A DNA stretch of 64,000 nucleotides from Mansonella perstans (lineage: Eukaryota > Nematoda > Chromadorea > Rhabditida > Onchocercidae). Positions 43,004 through 59,500 of the stretch are shown here, piece by piece. Both the position numbers and the translations under genes were made by a program. Position 1 is the first letter of the stretch, and each line of letters begins with the position of its first letter. Location: contig JBAMDO010000112.1 in the NCBI GenBank assembly GCA_037074765.1, positions 112,904 through 176,903 on the forward strand, given 5' to 3'. The notes below the pieces were generated by a model that saw only the letters and a program-made list of their open reading frames with translations, made no database searches and was not told where the DNA came from.

Positions 43004-46000
43004 CTAAAGTGGGTAAGGATGCGTGAGGGATAGGTTAGTGTTGGATAAGTATGGGAGAAGCAGGTTGGAATACGAATGCTCAGGCCATGTGACACTAAGC
43101 AATTCTTGTCAGAATTCACGTGCAATTTTTGACTGAAAATTTAGAGTGATTTTTAGAAACTTTGTATGAAAGTTTACGAATAATCAGTAATGTTGTGAAT
43201 TTGTTCTGAGTGGTAGTGTAAGCGAATGCCTACTTTGATTAGTGCTATATTTGAGCCTTGGTTGTGAATTCATTTGAAAATTTTATTTTTGCTCAGTTGA
43301 ATTCTATTCTTCCTCAACTATTTTGTGGTCAATGCAACGTTCATGCAATATTCCTGTCTTTTTAATTACAACAGTATTTCTAGTGAATGTCGAAAAACTA
43401 CTACTTCTGACGAATTTCCTATGTTATTAGTACGTGAGGTCTTTTAATTCACTGTATTGTGCATTAAATATTGTAGAACTTAGTTATCAGTTGTCATTTA
43501 GGCTATGTTATTGTTTTACTATTCCAAAAATAAAAAAGACATGTATTCAATTTATAGTTGTTCATTTCTTCTTTATACAGTTGATGTAGCATCATATTGT
43601 TTGATTTTTTCTATATTTACAAATTATAATGATTGCATTTGCTTTAGCTGTTGTTCAAATTTTATGGAGCGTTTCATACCAAAAAACTTGTTCTCGTTGC
43701 CGGTCAGAGAGATTTGTAGCGATGTTATAACTCTCTTGTATATTAGAGAGTAGAGATATCATCGCAAAGCCGTACAAAAAGATTCATGGTGAAAAATGAA
43801 TGAAAATCAATGGCCACCAAAAATATATTAAGTTCATCCATCGCACTAGTAGAACAAAATGCAGGCGATAGTAAGAATTGATGGTAATGGTTTTTTTTTT
43901 TTTGTTTATTGTTTAAGAAATTGATTACGGCAATTTGCAAATCACTAACGGTGGGAATGACATATGACGAAGCTGATTTACTTTTACGAAAATTAATATA
44001 TTTTAATTCCACAAAATGTTAGTGGTAGTCTCTTTCGAGCTTATTTTCATTCCATTATTTTTGCAAATTTTGCTATGATTTCTAGATGAACTCACGTGGC
44101 ATTTTGTCTCGGTGGACACTTATCAGCTTTCATTCATTGTGCAGCATGCATAAATTCTGCATTTTTATCATATTGCCTTTTGGATGACCAGTGATTGGTG
44201 GGCATTTGTTGGAAATGATATATACCACTGCTGTTATGTACAGAACGTACGCTTAATCGAATATGGATGATGAATGTTATAACTGACGTTTTGTCATCAG
44301 TTATCTTTGGATTATCAAAGATGTTCAGAACGCATCGTAATACGATTCGATTGAGACCCTCAGGTTTTCCTATTCATTTTTATCTTCGTTTTAAACACGC
44401 CTTTCTCGAGAAGTTATGTGTCAGACATGATCGGGTCACTCGTTTTGATCTTTTCATCTTTAGTTTAATGGCATTGTTTGCCTGAAAATTGCTTAGTGTT
44501 TTGTTTCAATTGCTTATAATTTTCAGGAGCTGACACGTAAATCTTCGTTATATGACTTAATTTTCTTAATTTTCTTTGAAACTGGAAACAATTATATTTC
44601 AACTTCGTGATGAACTAATGGCGAGTGCTGCGGAATTTGGCCATTATGTCGTGCTTCCTAGTACTTTGCTTCCGTATACCGAAATACAATGTACATTTCG
44701 AATTTTACTTGTTGCTGTAGAAATTACGATATTTTAAAACTCTAGGTTTAATTTAGAATATTTCGTTATACTCTAAGGTAAGACGAGAAATATATTGCAA
44801 AAACGCTTTATGATAAAGCAGTATGCATGCGACATTTCATCACTCTTTTTGCGTTATATCTTAAGAATAATTTATATGCAAGACTGTTAGAGTAGTTTCT
44901 GCAGCATGTGGATGAAAATAATATTAATTTCATTATTTCCATGTTTCTTCAATATGCCTCGTTTTACCGGAATCTTTATCTTCATTCATATGTCGAGTTG
45001 CTTGAGGAGGTCACTTATCTAATTGCTTTTTACTGATGTTTATTACGAATTCTGTTTTCCTTTAAAAATAATTCAAGTACATAAGTGAACTCAGGTAATT
45101 GCTGTGCAAATTGTTTTCTTGTTTATAACATCAGTTTTTGAGAAACCTTACCTTCTCTTTTTAGTAGAATGATGTTGGCAAATGTGTTGTTGATAAAAAA
45201 TGGGTTTTGATGTCATTTTTTTTTTTTTTAAGAAGAAGACTGTTGATATTTGTGAACGAGGATGTGGTGGTAGGAAATTCACATTAAAGCTCAACTATCA
45301 CTCAACTGTCAGCTTCTATCTACATATTGTTCAAAAATATCTTCAGTAATCCAGGATTTTTCAAGTTTCACGGTTGATTTTATACCATTGATTATTCTCG
45401 GAAGAAAGTAGTTAAATGAGCTTCTTTTATTACTGTAAGATGTTTCTGAGGTATCATTCTTTAATCCTTTTTATCTCTTTTCAGTTTACGCTATTCTCAA
45501 GTCATTTGATTATTATCCATCTTAGGTAATTAATTCGAGTAAACTCCAGCAGAATCATATAATACAAGAATTAAACATACTGTGAAGGGGCACCGAATGA
45601 ACGGCAATTGTTGTTTTGTTGCATTTATTCTCGTTAGTTTTAATTATATTAAATTATTGCATTCTGCCATTGCAGCTTTGTTGTTACTATTCATTCGCAT
45701 TTACGTCCTATGATTTCTTCATTTGTCCATTATTTTTTAAATGAATTATGAAATATTGTGCAGTGTCATATTAATTTTGTTGGATGGTCATTTAATGTTT
45801 CCTGCCTTATAAACGATTGTTTTTAGGCTACAGATCAAAGATAAATCTCAAGTTGCAGATCTGACTTGAAAGTATAATAAATTGTTTTCGAAAATATTAA
45901 TTATATTAATAAATTATTGTTTAATTATGTTGGGTATTGCTTTTCGTCCGGCAAATCATCGTCTGTTCTCTGCAGAAAGCTATCTTTCTTTGTTAGGTTT

Positions 46001-46142
46001 TGATTAATATTTTCTTGCAAGTTGAACCTGAGCTCGTACTTGACGTATTTTTCGGGACAGAATTTTTCCATGATTTGATTAGATCTTCCAGCAAAAAGTA
46101 GTTTTAAGAACACCAGTGGGTTCCTGAGTTGAGTTAAATTGA

Positions 46143-46144
<2 letters not shown>

Positions 46145-46177
<33 letters not shown>
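46145..46177. repeat. Poly-T tract (33 bases)
   Basis: An uninterrupted T run ending in ACAG, about 160 bases before the NADAR gene start. It could act as a polypyrimidine tract for a trans-splice acceptor, but a closer acceptor is also possible. Confidence 0.85.
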
Positions 46178-46180
<3 letters not shown>

Positions 46181-46334
46181 GCATTTTGACATCTCAGTAT
46201 AATAAAATCTGATATCTGTGCAATTTTGTTTTCTGCAAATTTCAGCATTAGGAGGGATTTATAGCTGTATATTATTTGCCCTGATTTTATGGATTAATTT
46301 TTAGGATCTGGTATGATCATTCATTAAGTATTGG

Positions 46335-49184
<2,850 letters not shown>

Positions 49185-52100
49185 ATGAAAAGTTTTGATG
49201 GTTGTAATATTTTCTTATGAATACTTCAAGAACGATATATATTGTGGACATTGCAAACTTCTAGTTCGAACTAACAGTCTTCATTACCATCATTCTGGCT
49301 TGTGGTAGTATGTTGCTTTTATTTTATCATAGTTAAATTCAAAATACTCTCCTAATACTCAGCGATGAATTGATCAAGCAAAGTTTCCTAAACAAATTCA
49401 TTTGTTTAGAATACAAATACATGTTGTTTAGAATATAAATATTTGTTGTTTATAAAACAACAAATATATTTGAAAAAGTGCAAATGAAAAGGATAGCCCC
49501 GGAACACCGAAATGTTTGTGAATTTGTTCTAGTCAAATGTACACCAAATAATTGTTTTATTTTCTCCGTTTAAAAAAAATGAAAAAAAAGAATGACATCT
49601 TTTATCCTTACTTAGTATATTTTGTTGTTTTATAAACATTACCATTCGGTTGCGTGGAACCAAGTTTTGATTTCAAAGATTTCGCTGATTTTCCCCATTT
49701 TCTGTTCCCCATTTTTAATTGTTTTTATCACGTGCTTTCGAACAACATGCACATTGTACTGTCAGATTTAGTGCCTTTTCTTTCCTGACTTTTTTACGAC
49801 GTGCTTTTGTGCAACCATTTATGATCTACTTGCCTTTTCAACATTTCGAGCCCATATGATTGAGTAGCAAAGCAATGCTAATTATTAGCTTCTAATTTGG
49901 ATATTGAGGAGGGCAAAAAAAATACCGAGATATTAATTATAACTTAGTATATTAATTGAGTTCTGAAATTTCTTTATTTGCATGGTATATTGCTTTGGTT
50001 CGTAATGTGGAATTTCGCTTTAATTTTTAGGTAGGTATTGTCTGATTTAACCGTAGTAACTCTCAGTTTTGTTTAACTTAGAAGTTTCATAATTTAAAAA
50101 GGAAAACATTAAATTCAGTAATGGACTACTATTGCTAGTTCCAATCCATTAATGTTTATTCTATCTATATACTATTCAAGTTCTCAGGAAATATTTTGAT
50201 AGCTTTTCTGAACCTTGTTAATGCAGCCTTTCGTGTACACATCTCACAAACATTCATATTCGTCTCATTTTGTTTGTCTCATTTGTTTGTTACCTTTCCT
50301 TGCCAACATTGCATAATTAATTCAGGGAAGCATTTCTTAATATTTTTGGAATCAGGAATAAATTGATTCTCATTAAGTATTTAAGTACAGTAGTCTTTAT
50401 AAGGTAGTTAATATCATGAATGATATGATTTTTTAACAATGCACAAATATCAGTATAGGTTTTGGCGCACTCTCGATTTTTCATTTTGATTTTTTCTCGT
50501 AATTTTATTAATGTTGTACGTTGAGCCCACACACCTTTCTCGAACTGGATATGACTATATATTCAGTTTTTTGTGGAATTTTGTAAACTGCTCAAATGGA
50601 AAATGTGAATTTCGGTATTAATTGGTTGGTATATATATGTATCAATTCTCATTAAGCAGTTGATATATATATAGCTTAATTGCTGTTCTTTATATATATA
50701 TAGCTGTCTTTACATGTATTAGCTCGATGTTACTGTCTAGCTCATACTCCATTTCTTGTTTTAAAAAATTTTGTTATCTCATATATTTTCTAAATCTGTT
50801 GGGATCAAGTTTGATGCTGTAGTTTTTGCTGTTATCATTTCATTATCATTTTGGTAGTCTAGTGTCCTTTGGCTCTAAGTTCATAACCTCGCCTTTCACT
50901 TTTGCTTTCTCTCGCTCGATTTATTTAACTTATGAAGTCAGTGATTCAAGCTACGTGATTTCTAAAATAACTCCATTAGCCATTTTTGAGCCATTTACTA
51001 TGATGCCCCTTTATTAGGTTAGAAAGTTCACCATTAGTTGCTGCTGTTTACCCGAGTAATATTCAACTTTTGAGTCAGCATTCTATTCATATAATATTTG
51101 ACTGGTTTCTCCTATTTTCCAAATTCTTACCGTTTTACTTGATTAAAGTTGATAGAAACTGTTGAGATTGTTCATGAAAATGTAATTACTTCTTGAATCT
51201 TTTGTATTAGAGAAATTAGAAACTTTGAAGATGAGTTACCATTACAGACTAACACGGAGCTTGGTGCGAACTAGATATGTGTTTTTCGTGATTTATTTGG
51301 ACCAGTGTATTTTTTCGTTATTTTTGATTTCATTTGGGTTGTTTGGAAAAAAAGTTGATTTACTTTATTGTGCAGGATTGCTTTTGACACATTACTTTAA
51401 CAAATTGATGGCGTTTTGTGTAATTTTTTTTTACTGCACTCGAAAGATCAATTGTAGGAACGGTTAACGGTCTTCAGGATTTCGTCGAAAATGTGAAGAT
51501 TTTGAAGAAATTCTATTGTATCAGGACCAATAAAAATTTTTAGGAGCAAATGTTCAGGGAGCTGGAGAGAGTCATTTAAATGTTTTTCATAAATGGCCGG
51601 TAATGTTTATAAGTGGGTCAACTTTGCTTACTTTCCGTTATGTTAACGTGTACCGTGTTTTCAAATAATTTCGGTTTTCTGTTTCTCCTTTCTTGGTCTT
51701 TTGTTGACTTTCATGTCGCCGCCGGGATACTTGGAGTATATTTTTCAGATATCCTTGTCATTCTCCTGCGTATATGTTTAAAAGCTTTAGGAGTGTCTCA
51801 GTAATGAAGTTCTTTAATGCTCCGCGATATAAATTAGAATTAAAGAGCTTTGTTCCCAAAAACTGAGATTTTGGATAATGGTGTCCAAAATCTCAGCTAT
51901 TAAAAATGATGGCAACTGATACTATATGCTGTAAATTGTGTTTTGCATCAGCAGTTGTTTGCGTATCCGATTTTAGCGAAAACCAAATCTTATCTGAGTA
52001 GGTTGCTGTTATGTAAAGCTGATATATTTAACGATTTTGTATTAGCATAACTCAGAATGTCTGTTAGTTAATACTTGTGTATGACATTTTCAGTTTTCGT

Positions 52101-55100
52101 TTCTTTTATCTGCAAACGTTTTCAATTGACATCCTCTCTTTCATGCAGTTCTATACACATATTTATGATTGATGGATCAGAGAAGTCAATAGTTTTTTTT
52201 TTGAGGAGGTAAGGGGAAGAGGAAATAATGTCATAATGATGTGTGTGGTTGGTAATGAAATACTGCTGAGTGAGTTATGTAAAATATTTAATTTCGCAGA
52301 AGATTTAATAGGTATGTAAGACGGTGCAGTTCAGTGTTCTGATGATTTTTATCAGAGATTTTAACATTATGATAGAACATTAATGAATTTCGTTAGACGA
52401 TATTCTACTTTGAATTTAGCATATTCAGTGGTATAGCACTGGTAGAGTGAGAAGGGTACGGATAAGAAGAGGAGCAGTATAGAATGTGTTTTGCCAGAAT
52501 TAAACTTTCGTATTTTTAACACGTTAGCATGCCAGTTTCCACCTTTTTTCTTTACCTTAGTTTTTCCGGTTTTAGACTTCATGCAGTACCATTTTCAGAT
52601 AATTCCTTTCGCTTTTATGATTGAGCAAACATTTCGTTCTGATCTCATTGTAAACTTTTTTAATTGATGATAATTTTCTTAATATTTTATGCATCATCAG
52701 TTTTTGTTTAAATCTTGACTAGTGACATATTGCAGTGAAAAATATGTGACTTCTTCTCTATTTCTAAATTCTCACGATGTTTCAGTGATGAAATTTTCAT
52801 TTACCAATTAAATTTTGTGGATATCTATTGCAAAAAGTTTTTACACTACTTTATTTGGTTTGTGCTTTATAATATCATTTGCAGAACCATTTTTTCCATT
52901 TCTTTGTATTATAGGACTTTATTTCAAAGTAAGACCATTAATATTGTTCGGTGTTAATTTTTGAAATCGGTATTGTATTTTGATGTTCAATTCTATACAT
53001 AAACTGAGAATTATTTTATGCACGATGCAGCATATTTTTAAATTAGCCAATATTGCTAACATTTTCGTAAGCATAAAAATACTGCCAATTTTCGCTAATT
53101 ATGTGGTGTAGTTCTTGTATAAAACTCATTTCTGCAGAGAAAGTGTCTTTAAATGAATTGCAGTGCAGTTGTTACAGTTGCGTTTCAATGGAATTTTCTC
53201 TGTTTCTTGCTTGGAGGGTAGCTTACTGAAGGACTGATCAAGATTCAAGATCTGTTATCTCATCGTTTGGAAATGATAACAAAATAACGGCTGGAACGGC
53301 TCTAGGTTGTTTCGAGGAATAATTTAAATTGTTGGGTCCATGATCTACAGTGTTTGGATTAACGTGATTTTGCGGAGTAGTAACTAACCTCTAAAGACAT
53401 TCATCTCATTCCTGAATTTCAAAGTGCAGAAATTCTTTTGTAATGGAGTTTTTTCTCTCTTGGAAAGTTGCTCATCTGCGACAGTCGTTTTAACGCAAAG
53501 GTTGGCTGGTGCACCTGGTTTATGCGTTTTGTTTATCACGCTGTTTATGCGACAATTTTAGCACTTTCGGAAATGAAATCGTTTGTTTTTTTAAAGTGAA
53601 GTGGACAGAGATCGAGAAAAGTAGAGGAAGCTTAATACAGAGATAGTGGTTGTGCTTATGCGAATCAGAATTTTTCATATTACTGAAATATTGTCTTAAG
53701 GTATCTTGAGAAAATACAACTAATTGCCCTCAGGAAACTCTATTCCAAGCAAGTTTTAAGGTGTATGGAGTAGATTCGAAGACGTCGTTTATGAGTGTAC
53801 TGCCAAGTCAGTTTATTTAATGATGGTGTTTTTGAGTTTAGACACAAATTTTAATAATTTTTCTTTGCTGCGAGAATTTCGAGAATTAACAGGTAGCTAA
53901 ACAAAAAAATTAGTAGTCTTTACAGAACTTCTACATATTCTAGTGAAAAGTGTCATACTTGATTAATATTTCATCAATTAGTAAGTTTTTTTATGGTCGT
54001 AATTATCTATCTAGATAATCACATGTCCGATCCGAGTCAGTTAAACAACTGTAGAAAAATTATTTCTGTAAAATTATGAAGGAAATATAGCGAAGTAAAT
54101 GTAAATATATCAAGGTCTAAGAAGTCATTAGTTTAATGAATAAGAATAAAAAACAGTTGAGCAGTAGATTTAGATTTCTTTATATGTCCCTGAATCAGAA
54201 CTGTTTTCTGCAAAATTTCCAGCCTCCTGCTGCGGATAAGGCAAAGATCGATAACTAGCGAGAGATGAGGAAAATAATTTATAAAACAGTTTAGCAATCT
54301 CAGGCTATTGGTATTTTCTCTCATCTAAAAAAAAAGCAAAAAAATATAATTGTAGTGAAAAAATATAATTGTAGTGTTTTACATTTCCATGGGCAGTTCT
54401 ATGCTTCTGAATCTATAAAAAGTGCTCTTATTTCGTGGTAGCGTTAAGTTTTGGCTTCGCGAACGAAGATTTTAGAAGGGTTGTAGAGCACTGATAAATG
54501 ATAGAAAAAATATTACTGAAAAAGCAGAGCTTTCAAAAAGAAAAATCTACGCCGACAGAATTCTGTTTAAAATGCTTACATTAGTATGGTTCACGTCATC
54601 TGATTATAAGTCATGATAACATCGGAGCTAAACATTATGATTAAAGTGGTATTTTAAATTCACGAACGAACGAAGTGTGTTATGTAACAGTTTTAAATGG
54701 ATTTAATTTCAATATAGATTTAGAATGAAAGTAAGGACGAGAGTGGTTTTATGAGACATAAAATGCCTGAATAAATTGTTTGCATTCACTGTATCAATGG
54801 CAAACCATATATGAAATACACAGGACAATTGTTCTCAACACAACCCCGATAGAGAATTCGTTATTCACTTGACAGAACTTCAGTTTTATTTCGAAAATAA
54901 CTTCTGTATTTTTTACTTTCTCTTTCTGTGCGTCATTAAATCTTAGCGTATATAACATCAACGACTTTCTGAGAACTTTTCTCTTTGAATCAGATGAGTA
55001 CAGTTACTATCCATTGATGTCGTTATGCTATGATAATAACTAATTAGATTTTTCAAAATCATTTACTGTCTTTTTAATCCATTCGCCTATTAGGCAACCA

Positions 55101-55792
55101 ATTTTCAGCACATTATAAATTTGAACCAGCAGCCCACTCCTAAAATATCTGTTGAGATATGTGCTACACCACCATTAGACTTCTTGCTATCGCATGTTAA
55201 AAAAATAAATGATGCGATCATCGGATTGTAATGGTAGAACTTGCGTTACACGATTAAGCAAATGAGTAGAAATAACGTCGAGGACCATAACGTGCTGAAA
55301 ATGTTTAGCATTACATATGAAAATGTCTTACAGTAATCCCAATGATAGTTAAATACGGTGTTAAAAGCATGAGAAGGGATTATTCAGCATGTAATTGAAT
55401 TATTCTTCGTGAACTTTCAATATTCCATTGCGGCAGGAAAATAAGAACAAGTCTTTTCAATTCATGACAGATTGTTCATTCTTCAGCTGGCTAAAAAAAA
55501 AAGAAACTGTGAAAATTCGATTGAACATACCAGCAGACAAATACACATCAGTCCAATCTTTTCCTTTTCTGGAAAACGCTGATGGTAAAATCCAAAATTG
55601 ATCCAGAGTTGCAAAATCAATCAGACCTGTTCATAAAATGTGACTAAATATGTTTTCTGTAACAGCTGAAAAAAACTTTTGTCCAAATTTCCGTTCTAAA
55701 TATTTGAAATGCTGAAGTGCAATCATTTCGCAATCATAAAACTGCTATCTTAATATATATATATATATATATATATATGAAAATATATATAC
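49185..55792. other. Large AT-rich intergenic stretch
   Basis: 6.6 kb without a supported gene. Only short repeats were seen: TATATATA-type runs near 50630-50705, a doubled AAAAAATATAATTGTAGTG near 54338-54376, and an (AT)n run at 55753-55778. The last exon(s) of the minus-strand Tyr-rich gene B probably lie near its right edge. Confidence 0.5.
55753..55778. repeat. (AT)n microsatellite next to a splice donor
   Basis: About 13 AT dinucleotides, 15-40 bases beyond the GTATAT donor of the Tyr-rich gene B exon at 55793-55944 (minus strand). Confidence 0.85.
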
Positions 55793-56591
55793 CGTTTTTA
55801 TACATGCGTATTGCTCGTTTCACATTATTTCCATCCCAATGCCACGGTTGCCACTTATTCCACAGCGGTCGATCGTAATTCGGATCACGATAGCGACGCC
55901 AATATATTGGATTCAGCGAGTCTAAGTACCACTTATAACGTGACCTGAAACAGATTAAGTGGTTCAGAAGAAATAAACAATTTCTTGTTTAATTGCAGTT
56001 GCTGAAATTTGCAAAACAAAACATAGGTTGTCGTGTGATCAAGTTAAAAAGAAATTCAACGCATTGAATCAAAATGTGAGAATCAGTTTACCAAAAAGCG
56101 GGATATTCGAAACCAAAACTTCTTGGAAATGGATCAGTGTTGATATATCGGCGCGCTGCAAATCTGTAGTCTTGCCAATGTAATGGAGTATCAAAGAACA
56201 AGCGGTCGTGATAATAATCGTCCAACTATAATCTTATTTTGTTAAATGCCAAATTTAGTTATAGGAATTAAAATACGGAAATTTTAAAAATTATTTAAAA
56301 TTAATAGAAAATAAACCAAATCGTAATCTCGTCGATATTTGAATAATGTAGATGGACGATACCGTTCACCAACATGAATGCAATTTAAACTGGGCACCGA
56401 TGCCACTCTAAAATTGAGAGCAAGATTAAATTTAAAGTCTTAGAAATATTCTAGCAGACATAAAAAAGTATTTCCTAGATTATTTCAGAACGAAAGGAGA
56501 ACCTGGTAAGCGTGGCCACATCTCCCCTTTCAACGGAGCGTGCACGTGGTAATGTAACTGCAGATCGTGCCGTTAATAGTGGGAAACTCAT
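55793..56591 (-). CDS. Tyr/Arg/Trp-rich protein of unknown function, paralogue B
   Basis: Four exons on the minus strand with agreeing phases: 56503-56591 (ATG at 56591), 56317-56407, 56092-56225 and 55793-55944. The last ends at a GTATAT donor in phase 1, so the gene is incomplete at its 3' end. The 155 codons seen begin MSFPLLTARSAVTLPRARSV, then VASVPSLNCIHVGERY, YRRDYDL|LDDYYHDRLFF, PAFW|SRYKWYL and NPIYWRRYRDPNYDRPLWN. Junction phases and positions match gene A (DL|xDD and the phase-2 junction before the last exon), so the two are paralogues about 15 kb apart on the same strand. It is Trp/Arg-richer than gene A. No known domain, signal peptide or membrane segment is seen. Confidence 0.72.
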
Positions 56592-59500
56592 CTTTCATTC
56601 AATCTCCAATAGTTTTGCTTCAAAATATTTGAAAATAGTCTCTGAAATTCTGCAATAGGACATTGCATAGAATCGTTTCATCTCTATTACGCTTCTAAGC
56701 ACATCTGCTCAACTCCATTCTATTATGAAAGTAAAACAGTGGAAATTCAATGAAGAAAACGTGGTATTTTCATTTGCATCATATAGTCGTCTTTCAGAAG
56801 CTAAAAATTTTTACTTCAATAATGCGGTGGCTTTAAGTAATTTAGTGAAGCCAGTAAGCTTGGACTATGTAGAAAACAATTTTTTGGGTGGAAATTACTG
56901 AAAAAATACAAAAACATGATAGAGTAAGCATGTATCATGTTCAGCAAAATAAACTGCTACTGGAAGATCTCAGCTTCAAATGCACCCAACATAAGTTGCA
57001 CCATATGTCCCAAAGAATCAGAAGTGAGGGGGATTAATGGTGGTGGGAGTTGTCATTTAAAGTGCAAAGAGACGTAAAATTTATTCTGCACAGCTGAGAA
57101 CAACTAAATGACAATGAAGACAGAGAATTATTGGCAGTAAAGCAGCAAGTTGTTTTTAAAAGTAAACTCGTAGCAAATCCTTTCTTTTGAAGTTTCTCAT
57201 TATATTTTTAAGTGGAAGAAGAAAATTACTATTATTTAAGGAAAGAAATAGCGAGCTATTCACTCAACTGTGTTTCTCGAATGATCTCTCAAAAGAGTCA
57301 AAAGAACAATTGCCCAATGAGCGATAGCTTTTATTTTTGCAAGCCTATGCCACATAATACATCCGAAGGGCCAAAAATTCTTCCGTTGAAAACCTAATCA
57401 GTAACCTAATTCTTCTGAATGTCTATTCAATTACGGATAAAAGATTAGGTTTTATGAAAATTACGAGCAAAAAAATATAAGAAGATGCCAAACGAGAAAA
57501 TTACACACTTCATCTTTACTTATCATTTTTATCCCAAAACTAACTCAAAATCTGACTTTGACATTCATTGCAATGTGAAACAATTTGAGTGTGCGAAGCG
57601 AGGTAATTTGAGTGTGCGAAGTATTTGAAAGCTTCAAGCAAGGAAAGTTAGTTCTGCTTATCTCTCTTTTCCACTCCTGCCCTGATTTATTTGTTTGTTC
57701 CATTTAAAAGTCTTGATTCACGGCATGTGTACATTATATTTGTCATTCACAAGTGCCCAAACGGCAGGCCTGTTTTTTCTCTGCATAAAAAATTTTTTTG
57801 AAACTTATGGATGTAGAATTGTTCGAAAAATGCGCAATCTCTGTTTTAATTACTGGATCAAACTGCAACTATTCATCTGCCTTAGCGTAGTTCAACTTTA
57901 TTGAAATAACGAAAAGTTATAATTGAGGAATCATCTGTTTTACTATGTTAGTGATAATATTAGTGATTTTTTTTTAGCACTTTATACATCACCTTCCTGT
58001 GGGAATGAATGCTACACAGCTATGCTTACGTTGTAGCTTTTACAGTCGTCTAATATGCGTCAGATCCGAGAACATTTTAAGGTAAAGGATTTGCTGCACA
58101 CGAAATGTTTTACATTTTCCAACAGTAATTCCTCACCTGCGCACATGATCAACGACTGTATGTTTTCATAAACCACTGTCATCCAAAGGATAATTGCTCT
58201 AAGCATTATTGTATTTATTTAAAATCTCTAATTCTTTTTCACTTTTTTGTAAAATACTTAATGTAGTAATAAATGTCAAAGTTCATTATGGTTATATTTC
58301 TGTTTTTGTAACCTGTTTGTTCCTTTTAAAAAACTTATCATTTTGTTCACTGACTTCATATCTGATTACTAACTTAGAAAACCGTTGTTGAAGCTCTTTT
58401 TTTTTGCTTTGTTTTTAAACATAAGATACGATGACTAGAGTTCAAATGCCCTAACAGCTGTTTTACATTCACTTTTAATAGTACATCTTTTTAACAATGA
58501 AGCAGAGTAATACTTTTAATATTGCATGCATTCAATACATCTCGACGATCTTATTTATGTTTCTCCAATTTCCCGTATCTTTTTGCTCTCTGCCATTTAT
58601 TTTACGCGTATTTTCGAATATCAGTTTAATGTTACATACTAAGCCGCTTATTTACAACTAACTCTCACTTTTGTTTGAAATTTTTCAAGTAGGAGCCAAA
58701 TTTAATTATTATAACTACAACGGCAACAATGGCACAATTACATCGCATATATGAACATTAAACGTAATCCTATACGCATGAAATGTATTGATGAAATCGC
58801 AATGCACTTGGTAGAAGGACATAGTAAGTGTAAAAAAGTTGACCATAGTAGGTTAGACTGCCAAGATTAATTACCTTAAGACTGCCATTTTACCATAATC
58901 GTTTGCTAGAGGACAGTTTTCCACTTTTGCATCTCCTTCCCTTAAGCAAGCGAACTCAGTACAAATTCAATTGATATCATATTAATTCCGTAAAAGTAAG
59001 GTTGCTTTGAAGTAATACCGCCGTCAACATTGATGCTATTTATTGGTATGGTAGTACTCTGCATGGAAGTACCAAGCTAATGCAGTTGAAGCAGTTAGTG
59101 TAAACCCTTTAAATCTCTGATATGCTGTGTAGGTGGAACGGTTCAAACGATGGTATGCCTCCTTTTTTTGTTGAATAACATGACTCGCGAACATATGAAA
59201 TGAGATCAACAGAATCTACATGTGTCCTGTAAGCATTAGAAACTGTAGGAGAGCTGGTTTGATAAATGCGGTGATCCTGAATTTGAACTGAGGTGCAATG
59301 ATGACTATTGTCATGCGAGTCAATATTGCTCCCACGAACGGGTTTCCGGAATAATAGGACAAGGCTGATGGTACCTTTCGTTACAAGCACGTCTGATCGA
59401 CGACTACAACGGTTTCAAGTTCGCATATGTCGAAGATATTTAAGGCAGATTGTATTATTATTTCACTTGGCAGACTTGATCCAAAACAGTTTTTTCAGTA

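Larger units (their letters stand above)
41851..46334. other. Intergenic, with poly-A and poly-T tracts
   Basis: Contains a 24-base A tract at 42004-42027, one exon-like minus-strand frame at 42831-43003 (listed separately) and a 33-base T tract at 46145-46177. No other coding evidence. The NADAR gene promoter should lie at the right end. Confidence 0.5.

Noticed and set aside
44267..44485. 72-codon plus-strand ORF
   Set aside because: No splice context, recognised motif or compositional shift; not accepted as a gene.
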